A stretch of 64,000 bases of DNA. Source: CAWBXL01 sp963837365 (GTDB lineage: Bacteria; Acidobacteriota; Terriglobia; Terriglobales; Acidobacteriaceae). The stretch's first letter is position 1. Every line of letters begins with the position of its first letter. The position numbers were made by a program, and so were the translations under genes. The notes beneath the pieces were generated by a model, which had not been told where the DNA came from, ran no database searches, and worked only from the letters and a program-made list of their open reading frames with translations. Shown here one piece after another: positions 8,797 through 16,610 of this stretch. The stretch spans positions 744,001-808,000 of the forward strand of contig CAWIMW010000001.1 in assembly GCA_963837365.1 (NCBI GenBank). The letters are read 5' to 3'.

Positions 8797-9937
8797 GAAA
8801 CAAATAACGCAGTAGTGGCGGCGCGAGCAGCGTGGTTACCGCCGTCATGAATATCACAATCGCATAGGTTGACTCAGTTACGATCTGTGACTGCAAGCCT
8901 ACGAGCGCGACAATCAGCGCGACTTCTCCCCGCGGCATCATGCCCACTCCAACTTGCAGGACGGTTCGCCATCCTTCCCGTAACATCGGAAGCCCGCATC
9001 CGGCCAGCTTGGAGAAAATCGCCAAAATAGAAATAATGATGGCGACCACAAGCACATCGCCGGTGAACAGGCGCATATCCAGCCGCGATCCGATGGCAAA
9101 AAAGAAATAGGGCGCAAGAAATTCCGTGATGCCGCTGACCTTCGAATGCAAATTCCATTGCGGCGCATAGTCGGCGAACATCATGCCGGCAAAGAAAGCC
9201 CCAATAATGGCCGCCATGCCGATTTTGGCTGACACCCACGACAGGAACAGGCAGAGGACAAGTGAAAGGATCAACGGCGCATTGTGCGTGGAAAGCTTTT
9301 CCACCCTGGGTTGGATACGCTTCACCATGTGCGGTGCTACATAAATCATGAACACCGCGAACGTGGCTGCTTCGACCACCAGGACAACCATGTGAATCCA
9401 TTCCAAGCCCTGTGGGGAAGCCATGCCGGCAACGATGGCCAACAACACCATTCCCAGGATGTCGTCAAACACGGCGGCCCCAAGAATGATTTTTGCGCTG
9501 TTGGTGGAGAGTACACCCAGGTCAGCGAGCACACGTGCCGTGATTCCAACGCTGGTGGCGACCATTGCGGCTCCCACGAAGATTGCCTCAGTGGAGGTAA
9601 CCCCATGCCACTTCATATAAGCGAAGCCGAGAATGAACGGGAGAACAATACCGGCAATGGCGACCACTAAAGCTTTGCGGCCCACGCGGATCAGTTCGTG
9701 CGGACTGGTCTCCAAACCCGCGTGAAATAACACAAAAATTGCCCCGACTTCAGCAATCGAGTGGATGGTGTCGCTGGGATGGATGATTCCGAAGGCGAAT
9801 GGGCCTAACGCCACTCCCGCCAGGATCTCCCCCAATACGGCGGGCAGCTTGACCTGCTCAAATATCTCGCCCGCAATCTTCGCCGCCAAAAAGATGGCAA
9901 AGAGTTCGAGAAGAAGTTGTTCAGCGCCATGAGGCAT
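8771..9937 (-). CDS. CPA2-family cation:proton antiporter
   Basis: A 388-residue protein from the ATG at 9937; a TTG at 9976 would add 13 residues. It has about eleven to twelve membrane helices. Family marks include LPAVLGEILAGVALGP in the second helix, ATSVGITARVLADLG and GAAVFDDILGM; the paired aspartates in FDDILG correspond to the ion-binding site of Na+/H+ exchangers of the NapA/KefB group. It ends after the transport domain, with no RCK/TrkA-N regulatory domain, so it is closer to NapA than to full KefB/C. It probably exchanges Na+ or K+ for H+ across the inner membrane. Confidence 0.88.
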   Translation of the reverse strand: MPHGAEQLLLELFAIFLAAKIAGEIFEQVKLPAVLGEILAGVALGPFAFGIIHPSDTIHSIAEVGAIFVLFHAGLETSPHELIRVGRKALVVAIAGIVLPFILGFAYMKWHGVTSTEAIFVGAAMVATSVGITARVLADLGVLSTNSAKIILGAAVFDDILGMVLLAIVAGMASPQGLEWIHMVVLVVEAATFAVFMIYVAPHMVKRIQPRVEKLSTHNAPLILSLVLCLFLSWVSAKIGMAAIIGAFFAGMMFADYAPQWNLHSKVSGITEFLAPYFFFAIGSRLDMRLFTGDVLVVAIIISILAIFSKLAGCGLPMLREGWRTVLQVGVGMMPRGEVALIVALVGLQSQIVTESTYAIVIFMTAVTTLLAPPLLRYLFPKAATRPA

Positions 9938-10065
9938 GCTTAGCGAAGAATAGAGGAAAGATCTAAGCCGGCGCAAGAACCCATCTGAAGTCCCGGTTCA
10001 CCAGATTCAAAGAACTTGCGATGACGAATGCGTGCAGGCCTGTCTCCACGTCATCGCTCTCCGAG

Positions 10066-10094
10066 TTGCGTTAGTGTGTCGTCGCCTTTAGAAT
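10066..10094 (+). promoter_or_regulatory. Sigma70-type promoter of tRNA-Ser
   Basis: A TTGCGT box and a TAGAAT box are separated by exactly 17 bp, and the -10 box ends 52 bp before the tRNA. Confidence 0.55.
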
Positions 10095-10146
10095 TTAAAA
10101 GTAAGTCGAACGTTCCCAACACGCTTCCCGTCAAAAACGTGTTTCC

Positions 10147-10236
10147 GGAGAGATGGCCGAGTGGCTGAAGGCGCACGCTTGGAAAGCGTGTTTACTCGAA
10201 AGGGTAACGTGGGTTCGAATCCCACTCTCTCCGCCA
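10147..10236 (+). tRNA. tRNA-Ser (anticodon GGA)
   Basis: A 90-nt class II tRNA. The acceptor stem GGAGAGA pairs with TCTCTCC, the D-arm has GATGGCCGAGTGG, the anticodon stem CACGC/GCGTG encloses TTGGAAA with anticodon GGA at 10181-10183, a long variable arm follows, and the T-arm has GGGTTCGAATCCC. CCA is encoded at 10234-10236. It reads serine codons UCC/UCU. Its 3' end is the attachment site of the adjacent integrated element, which restores the tRNA sequence. Confidence 0.97.
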
Positions 10237-10240
10237 GTTT
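10214..10240 (+). repeat. Left attachment repeat (tRNA-Ser 3' end)
   Basis: The first copy of the 27-bp direct repeat covers the T-arm, acceptor 3' strand, CCA and four bases beyond. It is identical to 16957-16983. Confidence 0.92.
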
Positions 10241-10248
10241 TCAAAAGC

Positions 10249-11379
10249 TTAACTAGGCTTACCTGCCGTTTCCCTGCCGTTCAGCGCAAGCCTTACAACT
10301 TTGCTGTGCGCTTGGGACATTTCTGGAGTCACCACATCGCCATAGACGTTCATGGTCGTGCGAATATCCGCGTGCCGCATTAGTTTCTGCTGCACGGCGA
10401 TTGGGGTTCCAACGGCATCCAGCCAAGCACGATAGCTGTGGCGCATTGTGTGCGTTGCCAGCTTGCCGACTCCGGCAGCCTCCGCTGCGTTCTGAAATGC
10501 CAGCCATACACTCGGATAGGACCAAGGGTTCCTTCCTAGCCGTGCAGGACTCGCAAAAACCCAATCATTCTCGCCTGTAAACTGACTAGACTGCTTCCAT
10601 GTCTTAAGCAGTTCGAGCATGACAGCATCAATTGCCATGAACTGCTCCGATCCATCCGTTTTCACATCGTTCAAGTGTTGACGGACGATTCCCTGGTGAA
10701 CATGAAGTTTCGAGGCTAGCCAATTCACATCCGACCACTTTAGGGCCAAGCATTCGCTAATTCTCAGCCCGAAGCAGACGCAAACCAGCGCAATCGTGTG
10801 GAAGGGTTCCGCAAGATACTGTAGAAATCTCTGGAACTCACCCACCGTGAGACTGCGCGGCCTCCTGGTCCTTTTCGTCGCGCCACGGACCGTAACTAAT
10901 TCCATTGGATTACGTTCTACTGGAATGAGCCCGGCCCACATTGCGAAGTCCCAAAGGATACTCAAAACGCCACGAATGTGTGCCCGACTCTTTGGAGCAA
11001 GGTCCAAATGCTCAAGCCACAGCTCTACTGGTCTAGCTTGCAGCTCTGTGATTGGAGAATTCCCCCACCTTGGCAGGACATGATTTCTTAGCCAGCACTC
11101 GTATCCGTACCGAGTGCTGAAGCGTTTCGGCATTTTCTCTGCGCGGTATTGCTCTACCAGGGTGCTCACGGTTGGCGTTGGGTTGTTGAGCTTGTCTTGG
11201 TTTTGAAATGCATCGCGCAAGGGCTTTGCTGCTCTCCATGCGGACGCCTTGGTGGGGTACTGGCTCGTGGTGCCGATTTTCTTGGACCGCCGCTTGCCGT
11301 TCTCCCACCAAAAGAAGTTCCACGCCTTAATTCGTTTATCGAGTACAACGCTTCCTTCGTTATTCCGTGCTCTCTTCAC
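10249..11379 (-). CDS. Tyrosine recombinase (integrase) of the element
   Basis: A 376-residue phage-type integrase. An N-terminal arm-binding part and a SAM-like core-binding region (about 55-160) precede the catalytic domain (about 175-360). The catalytic residues are visible in order: Arg in CFGLRISECLALKWSD, His and Arg in THTMRHSYRAWL, a second His in KLMRHADIRTTM, and the nucleophile Tyr in MNVYGD. It begins with GTG overlapping the stop of the xis-like gene (GTGA) and ends 9 bp from the left attachment repeat. It should catalyse site-specific integration at and excision from the tRNA-Ser 3' end. Confidence 0.95.
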   Translation of the reverse strand: MKRARNNEGSVVLDKRIKAWNFFWWENGKRRSKKIGTTSQYPTKASAWRAAKPLRDAFQNQDKLNNPTPTVSTLVEQYRAEKMPKRFSTRYGYECWLRNHVLPRWGNSPITELQARPVELWLEHLDLAPKSRAHIRGVLSILWDFAMWAGLIPVERNPMELVTVRGATKRTRRPRSLTVGEFQRFLQYLAEPFHTIALVCVCFGLRISECLALKWSDVNWLASKLHVHQGIVRQHLNDVKTDGSEQFMAIDAVMLELLKTWKQSSQFTGENDWVFASPARLGRNPWSYPSVWLAFQNAAEAAGVGKLATHTMRHSYRAWLDAVGTPIAVQQKLMRHADIRTTMNVYGDVVTPEMSQAHSKVVRLALNGRETAGKPS

Positions 11380-11591
11380 TCAATCCTCTCTTTCCCGAGA
11401 GCAACGGGCGGCCCGGAAAGCATAGCATCGAGGTCGTCGTGAAGGAATCTCCAGGTCTGGCGCTGGGTGCCCGAGAGAACGTAGCCCTTAACTTTCCCCT
11501 GCCTTGCCCACATCAATAACGTACGAGCCTCAATCTTCAAATATGTCGCAGCTTCTTTAGCCGTAAGCCAGTTGAGAGAAGAACTGTCCAT
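11376..11591 (-). CDS. Excisionase-like helix-turn-helix protein
   Basis: A 71-residue protein from the ATG at 11591; a 13-residue longer form from 11630 is possible. It is a MerR/Xis-type winged helix: LTAKEAATYLKIEARTLLMWARQGK is the recognition region, followed by a beta-wing (VLSGTQRQTWRF) and a short helix (HDDLDAML). Such proteins serve as recombination directionality factors or as small regulators of int. Overlap of its stop with the integrase start (GTGA) supports a coupled int-xis operon. Confidence 0.8.
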   Translation of the reverse strand: MDSSSLNWLTAKEAATYLKIEARTLLMWARQGKVKGYVLSGTQRQTWRFLHDDLDAMLSGPPVALGKERIE

Positions 11592-11650
11592 AAAATCACC
11601 CGTATCAAATCCCCCGAGCGCCAAGTTCAACTTGAATCCCGGTAGTCTGG

Positions 11651-12034
11651 TTAAATCGCGGTCTTTAATTCAGCAAATTGCTCAAGTTCCTTGAATAAAT
11701 TGCTCAGCTTTGTTTTCAGTAACTTGCAAGCCCGTAATTTGTCTTTATCAGGAAAGAAAAACCCAGTCTGGGATTCCAGCCGCTCAATTTGTTGCTTGAC
11801 GCCGTTTATTTCGGTTAGCAAGGCCTGGATTTGATAAACCTGCTCTGCTCGTTGCCTAAATGGAATTTCGTGCCTGGAAATATTCCGCAGTAATTTCTCC
11901 AGGAGTTCGATTCCGTGTTTCCTGCGAACAAAAAGCTGAATCCCGCACGGATTGCAGACAAAATACGGTTTGCTGTTCTTATCAGTACGTTTTTCGAGCT
12001 TCGCACCACATAAGAAACAAGGCAAAAACTGCAT
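11651..12034 (-). CDS. Zinc-ribbon/coiled-coil protein of unknown function
   Basis: A 127-residue protein. The N-terminus holds a four-cysteine zinc ribbon (CFLC and CNPC about 20 residues apart). The rest is largely helical, with a likely coiled coil in residues 60-125 (QVYQIQALLTEINGVKQQIE and later KTKLSNLFKELEQ). No enzyme motif is seen. Its place between Rep and xis, on the same strand, suggests a DNA-binding accessory or regulatory role in the element. I do not recognise a named family. Confidence 0.7.
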   Translation of the reverse strand: MQFLPCFLCGAKLEKRTDKNSKPYFVCNPCGIQLFVRRKHGIELLEKLLRNISRHEIPFRQRAEQVYQIQALLTEINGVKQQIERLESQTGFFFPDKDKLRACKLLKTKLSNLFKELEQFAELKTAI

Positions 12035-12080
12035 ATTTCTCGCTCTCCTAACGTTAACGTTGTGATCGCGCCGTTTAACC

Positions 12081-13022
12081 TTATTTCGCGTTCAAAACTG
12101 CCAAGAACGATTCCAGCACTCCATCTTCGTCCAATGAAAATGTCTCAATTTGTGCGGCGTAAACCTCAAACAACCTGAAAATCGGTACACGAATCAGAGT
12201 CCACACTTCCTGTCTGGGGTTCTTTTCGAACAGCCTGATTCCGCGAGAGGTTGTCACCCTGCGAGAGCGCAAAGGGGCGGATAAAAGCAATTCCTTCGTC
12301 AGATACTTAGACAAGTAGCGTGAGACATGGTGCACGTCCACGTAACGGATGTCCACCATGTACCCCCCGCCCACCGCAGTCCAGGCAGACTGTATCCATG
12401 CGCGTGCGATGTAGCGATCAATCAGGATGTGAAAGTGTGGATTGCCGTTCTTCTGGAATTCCAGAATCCGAATGTACTGGGGCGCAAGACCATACTCGCG
12501 GTGGAGGTAAACCCGCAGCTTGGCAAAGACGGCATTCAAATACTGAACCGCATCACCTGTGATCTTCTTCGGGTCTAGGGTTAAGGTCAGGAACCGTCGC
12601 AACTGATGAGCTTCCGCCGTGGCGCGGATCGCATACCTGTATCGCTTGGCTCGACGTGGTCCACAGTATGAGCAATTCCAAGACTTGCAGTTGACCCGAT
12701 GAACCCGTGTTGCTGTCGAATCCGGCACCGAGCCAAGCACCGAGAACCGGCCACAATGCTTGCCCCTGCCCCGCGGCTTGTTACGATTAGTCTGTATTGG
12801 GTCAAGAGAAGACCCCACGGCGGCTTCGCCGCCGCCGGGGACTCCGTCCCCGGACCCCTGACCACTTTTAGGCTGGGATGGAGGGCAAGCCTCCGGCATT
12901 CGACCGGCTGTCGGTGGAGTTGTTGGCCCTACTCCCAGCCCCGGACCGGAGTGGTCAACCGGTAGCCCGGAATTGTTTCGGACCGCACCCCGCTTGCCCG
13001 TTTCGTGCGCTGCTTCGTGCAT
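12081..13022 (-). CDS. HUH-type rolling-circle replication initiator (Rep-like)
   Basis: A 313-residue open frame. The conserved part starts near residue 100 with a zinc-finger-like CKSWNCSYCG, then RCR motif 1 (FLTLTLDP), motif 2 with the HUH metal site (GNPHFHILID) and motif 3 with a candidate catalytic Tyr and Lys (SRYLSKYLTKE). This order is that of single-strand nicking Rep proteins of rolling-circle plasmids and small phages. The first 70-100 residues are Gly/Pro-rich, poorly conserved in look, and overlie two GC-rich palindromes (12819-12853); the true start may be downstream, for example a GTG near 12818. Rep would nick an origin and prime replication of the excised element. Confidence 0.8.
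   Translation of the reverse strand: MHEAAHETGKRGAVRNNSGLPVDHSGPGLGVGPTTPPTAGRMPEACPPSQPKSGQGSGDGVPGGGEAAVGSSLDPIQTNRNKPRGRGKHCGRFSVLGSVPDSTATRVHRVNCKSWNCSYCGPRRAKRYRYAIRATAEAHQLRRFLTLTLDPKKITGDAVQYLNAVFAKLRVYLHREYGLAPQYIRILEFQKNGNPHFHILIDRYIARAWIQSAWTAVGGGYMVDIRYVDVHHVSRYLSKYLTKELLLSAPLRSRRVTTSRGIRLFEKNPRQEVWTLIRVPIFRLFEVYAAQIETFSLDEDGVLESFLAVLNAK
12819..12853. promoter_or_regulatory. Twin GC-rich palindromes, candidate origin or Rep leader structure
   Basis: Two adjacent hairpins are perfect: GGCGGC-TTC-GCCGCC (12819-12833) and CCGGGGA-5-TCCCCGG (12835-12853). They fall inside the weakly conserved 5' part of the Rep frame. Rolling-circle origins and Rep leaders often contain such structures; which this is cannot be decided from sequence. 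Confidence 0.4.
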
Positions 13023-13139
13023 TGCGCGGTCAGTCTAAGGCCGGGTTCTCAATTCAAGCCTGGATGGCCCGAGCCATCCCTGAGAATTAGGTGGAGGGGT
13101 ATACTGCCACGGTCTCTATTATGTGGCGAAACGTTCGCT

Positions 13140-14141
13140 ATGGATGACGAATTAAGTGGCGTAGAAAATATCCTGGAAGTCTTGACAGGAAATTCGCGGG
13201 AGCCGAACAAACGGGGCCGTCCGTTTTCCCTGGACCAGCCGTCTCTTTTGAACAGACGAAGGACCTTGCAGTTCTGGATTGACGGTTCCTGGGGAAAGAT
13301 CGGTTGGAAACTACGAACGGCAAAGACTGTCAGCGACATTCGCAAGGCATTCAAGCCCCTCGGCGCTGACAGCAACCATCCAGCAAACCTCTTCGCGCAG
13401 AATACCCGGAAGACCGCGACAGCCGCAAAGATACGCCTGCGCTCAAAGCAGTTAGGCCGTCTCAACGGGATCATGCGTAGAGAGTCCCTCGCTACGCGCC
13501 AGAGTCAAGAAGCAGTGGACCGAGTCCGCGCGGCTTTTCAACAAGCCGAATCTAAACGGGACAAAGGCGAATTCGAAGAGATTCTTAATGAACGTGTCAG
13601 TCTCCAGGAGGAAGCACAACGCAAGTATGCCGCTCTGGAGCGCAAGGAACGGAAGCTAACGGAGCAGTTGAGGGAGGAACGTGCATTTTTCGCGCAACAT
13701 GAGCTGCTGCGCTGTCTCAAGAGCGGTCGTTGTGCATTCACTCCCTACAAACTGGCAAGCGCGATGGCAGGTTTGCCGGAGGTGGGTTGGAGGCGGTCCG
13801 CTAAACGTTGTTCGCGGGATAAATCCAGCAGCGAGGCGGGCCAGATTTTTTGGCTGTTTCGGTTGCTGTGCCGCGCAATCTCGGAATCGAAAGCTGCCAA
13901 CACGAATTTGTCGGAGCATGTGCGCCGTACACTGCAAACCCATAAGGACAGAAAAGACTACCGGCTGATAAACGCGAAGGAGAATTGGCGTCACCTGCGG
14001 CGGGCCATTGAGGGCGCGACCAGGAGCAAGAAACAACACCCAGGATCGCTGCCCTATCGAATCATCGGCCAATATCAGGAGTACATCCAACGAAAAAGCG
14101 CAGTCGAGCTATTTCGTGAGGCTGAAGAAAAACTGGAGTGA
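13140..14141 (+). CDS. Coiled-coil protein of unknown function, element-borne
   Basis: A 333-residue basic protein starting at ATG 13140, divergent from Rep. Residues 1-120 contain a possible DNA-binding region rich in Arg/Lys (NKRGRPFSLD, NRRRTLQFWIDGSW). Residues 120-200 form a strong Glu/Arg/Gln coiled coil (RVSLQEEAQRKYAALERKER). The C-terminal 130 residues are basic and helical. I do not recognise the family. Position opposite Rep and inside the element suggests a role in its maintenance, replication or regulation, but nothing in the sequence proves this. It is the only gene of the element on the plus strand. Confidence 0.6.
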   Translation: MDDELSGVENILEVLTGNSREPNKRGRPFSLDQPSLLNRRRTLQFWIDGSWGKIGWKLRTAKTVSDIRKAFKPLGADSNHPANLFAQNTRKTATAAKIRLRSKQLGRLNGIMRRESLATRQSQEAVDRVRAAFQQAESKRDKGEFEEILNERVSLQEEAQRKYAALERKERKLTEQLREERAFFAQHELLRCLKSGRCAFTPYKLASAMAGLPEVGWRRSAKRCSRDKSSSEAGQIFWLFRLLCRAISESKAANTNLSEHVRRTLQTHKDRKDYRLINAKENWRHLRRAIEGATRSKKQHPGSLPYRIIGQYQEYIQRKSAVELFREAEEKLE

Positions 14142-14393
14142 GGAGCGCCGTAACTGGAGAAGGAATCTGTCCGAAAGAGAAGTCTCGCGCGCGCGTTGAA
14201 GAAACGGCGGGGCTGGTGATGTTGAAAGCCCGAAAACTGGCATGATCGGACGGGTTTGGGTCAAGGAAAGCGCCGTCGGGCGCGAATCTGTGGCCCAAGG
14301 CCGAACTCAAACGCACCGCGTGAGCCTATCAACTGCCCCGCCCTTGCAAAGAACGCAAGAACGGGGCACCCTCTAGCTAGAGTAGTTAAACCT

Positions 14394-14990
14394 CTATTCC
14401 TGGTCGGAAGCAAAGGGTGCGCCACCCGCCCCCGGCAAACTATAAGGGTGACCCAACAGGCTCGCGATTTCCTCAAGATCGGTTTGCGCCTGCAAGACAG
14501 TTTTCTTAAACGTTCCCAAGTTCCACCTGGCTTCAAAAACAGATTGACCGATTCGACGGTATATAAATCGCTCGCACGCGTCTTCCTCGATGAGAATCGC
14601 TTGCCAGTGCTTGAAGAATGGGTCTCCTCGCGGGAGGATTTCAAATGGGTACAGGCCCTCACGACTCCCGACCAGTCTGTCACGCTTGGGATCGTCATCG
14701 CCATATACAGCCCAAACCACGAGGTCCAGCGCTTCTGCGTTGGTCATAGAAGACAAAAGGGCGCTAACTCGCGATCCCGTCTTACGGGCACCATTAACCA
14801 ACGTACCAAGCCCAACCGAGACCATTTCAAATTCTTGCGATTCGCCGAGGCAACGCCCTTCGACCCATAACCATAAACTGCCCCACCATTCATTAACGGG
14901 TCGGTTCGGATCAGAGTCAGGATGTACCTCAAACTCAACGCAAAAAAGTTGTTGGGAACCTATCTGCCTTCTTACGCCCTTATCTATCAT
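14394..14990 (-). CDS. Probable immunity protein (Imm42-like) for the RHS toxin tip
   Basis: A 198-residue acidic, soluble protein without signal peptide. It starts 9 bp after the stop of the RHS tip, the standard place for the cognate immunity gene. Its N-terminal half (FCVEFEVHPDSD, WWGSLWLWVEGRCLG) resembles in pattern the Imm42 family, in which short beta-strands with a WxNG/F-type core open the fold; this family call is by eye. It would bind and neutralise the C-terminal toxin domain of the adjacent RHS protein, whether made by this cell or delivered by kin. The 252 bp between its end and 14141 hold no evident gene. Confidence 0.6.
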   Translation of the reverse strand: MIDKGVRRQIGSQQLFCVEFEVHPDSDPNRPVNEWWGSLWLWVEGRCLGESQEFEMVSVGLGTLVNGARKTGSRVSALLSSMTNAEALDLVVWAVYGDDDPKRDRLVGSREGLYPFEILPRGDPFFKHWQAILIEEDACERFIYRRIGQSVFEARWNLGTFKKTVLQAQTDLEEIASLLGHPYSLPGAGGAPFASDQE

Positions 14991-14999
14991 GCATGCTAC

Positions 15000-16610
15000 C
15001 TATTCATCTGGTTCAACAGGTTGTAGGGCTTTGCGAATCCACATGGGCACCCTTTCTTGTGGAACCGTGCCACTCCAATGTACTCTATTATTCTGCCCTT
15101 GGTACTGATAGTAGTCGCCCTCAGCGTTGCGTCCATAATATTTGAGGCCCGTACCTGATGCGCGATCCGTATCTTGTATAGCCGGGGAAATCCCGTTTTC
15201 CGGATTTCCGCTATATACCTCTTCCCAGTCATCCGGAAGTGGTTCCTTATTGCGGTTAAAGTTAGGGGAATTCGGATCGTGAGTTCCTGGATTTTCCAAC
15301 AACGCTCTGATCAGGTTTAGTGGTATCTCTGGCCCAGGACCGAGCGTGTCTGCTACCGGCGCAGCTCCCAAGGCTTCTTTGACCATACCGGGAAGCGTTT
15401 CCAACTTGGTACCCTTATCCAGTTGGAACCACAACCATAGCCTCTCTAAAAAGGACGGGGTCGACGGGTTCGCCTTCTTCTGTTCTCGTCGGGACTCGTT
15501 ACGGTGTTGTGCCCGCTGGGGTTTCGTCTTTTTTTTCGTTTCCTGCCGTCCGGCGTCGGCATTCTCGTTGGAGCAACTTGCACTCGAAGATGCCGCCTCA
15601 AACATACACATGTGCCCGTCCGGGTCCGCGAGCGAGGCAGGATTGTTTCGCACGTAGGCGTACAAGTTGAGTGACTGAGGATCGGTCAGCACTGCGTACG
15701 GGACACCCGTTGGTTGGGAGGACCAGTCCGGTGTCATGAAGCGGCCGAGAGCCGATGCATCGAACCGCGCGCCGAAGTCGTCCAGCCCGCTCTCTGAATC
15801 GCGTTCTTTGCCGGTGAACTTGTAGTTCTGGTTGGCGAGATTGGTAAGATAAGCCCTCTCGCCACCGTAGGGATAATAGGCCGAGTCGTTCTCCAGCGTG
15901 CCTGTGGAAGTGGCGACCACGTCCGTCGAGCCCAGATTGTCGGCGAAGTAGAAGTGGTACGCCCCGCCCGGCAAATCGCGACGGGCAATACGCTTGCCTC
16001 CCGCGAAGATGGACTCCCGCTGCAAGTTGCCGCTCAGATCGCTCTCTGCCAACGCGCCCCAGTACATAGTGCCATTCGATTTCTTCACCCGGTTGCCGTC
16101 GCCGTCGTAGGTGTAGGTCACGCCGCCCGCCGTCGCCAACTGGCCCTCGGCGTTGTAGGTGTAGCTGGCTCCGCCGTTCGAGGTCATGTTGCCTGCCGAG
16201 TCGTAGCCGAAGCTGCTCAGCCGGTTGTTGGCTAGCACGGTGACGCTCAGCGGATCGGCCGAGCACTTGGTCACCGTGCGGTTGCTCAGGTTGCCCCAGG
16301 CGTCAATGGTGAAGCTCTCGCCCCAGTTCTTGGTCAGACTGGAGTTGGTGGGCACGGCGCTGCAATCGGTATTCGCCGTGGACGCCGAGGCGATCCGGTT
16401 CAGCGCATCGTAGGTGTAGGCCACGCTGCGATTGGAGTCAATATTGTTGGTCGCACCGAGCACATTACCGTTGTCGTTCGCGCCAAGGCCGAAGTTGTAT
16501 TTCAAATCCAGTAAAGTCGCGGGACCGTTGCTGCCGGAGCATCCTGTCGAACCGGGCAATTGCGCGCCCGTAGTGACATAAAACCAGTCGAGAAAAACTT
16601 GCAGCGACGG
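15000..16610 (-). CDS. 5'-truncated RHS protein tip with variable C-terminal toxin domain
   Basis: The frame is open from 16610 (after an in-frame TGA at 16611-16613) to 15000, with no good start; TTG 16559 gives 519 residues. RHS/YD features are clear: VAYTYDALNRI, SFGYDSAGNMTSNG and VTYTYDGDGNRVKK, then the RHS-associated core (KFTGKERDSESGLDDFGAR, ending with NNPASLADPDGH). After this core the last about 200 residues (to 15000) are a variable tip ending in GDYYQYQGQNNRVHWSG and VPMWIRKAL, probably a toxin of unassigned activity. The N-terminal hundreds of residues needed for export and the cage are absent, so this is a tip fragment or donor cassette rather than a working effector. Confidence 0.75.
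   Translation of the reverse strand, partial: PSLQVFLDWFYVTTGAQLPGSTGCSGSNGPATLLDLKYNFGLGANDNGNVLGATNNIDSNRSVAYTYDALNRIASASTANTDCSAVPTNSSLTKNWGESFTIDAWGNLSNRTVTKCSADPLSVTVLANNRLSSFGYDSAGNMTSNGGASYTYNAEGQLATAGGVTYTYDGDGNRVKKSNGTMYWGALAESDLSGNLQRESIFAGGKRIARRDLPGGAYHFYFADNLGSTDVVATSTGTLENDSAYYPYGGERAYLTNLANQNYKFTGKERDSESGLDDFGARFDASALGRFMTPDWSSQPTGVPYAVLTDPQSLNLYAYVRNNPASLADPDGHMCMFEAASSSASCSNENADAGRQETKKKTKPQRAQHRNESRREQKKANPSTPSFLERLWLWFQLDKGTKLETLPGMVKEALGAAPVADTLGPGPEIPLNLIRALLENPGTHDPNSPNFNRNKEPLPDDWEEVYSGNPENGISPAIQDTDRASGTGLKYYGRNAEGDYYQYQGQNNRVHWSGTVPQERVPMWIRKALQPVEPDE

Noticed and set aside
14256..14870. Plus-strand frame of 204 codons opposite the immunity gene
   Set aside because: It is antisense to the gene that follows the RHS tip, has a biased, Arg/Pro-rich composition and no ribosome-binding site; the minus-strand frame fits the toxin-immunity order.
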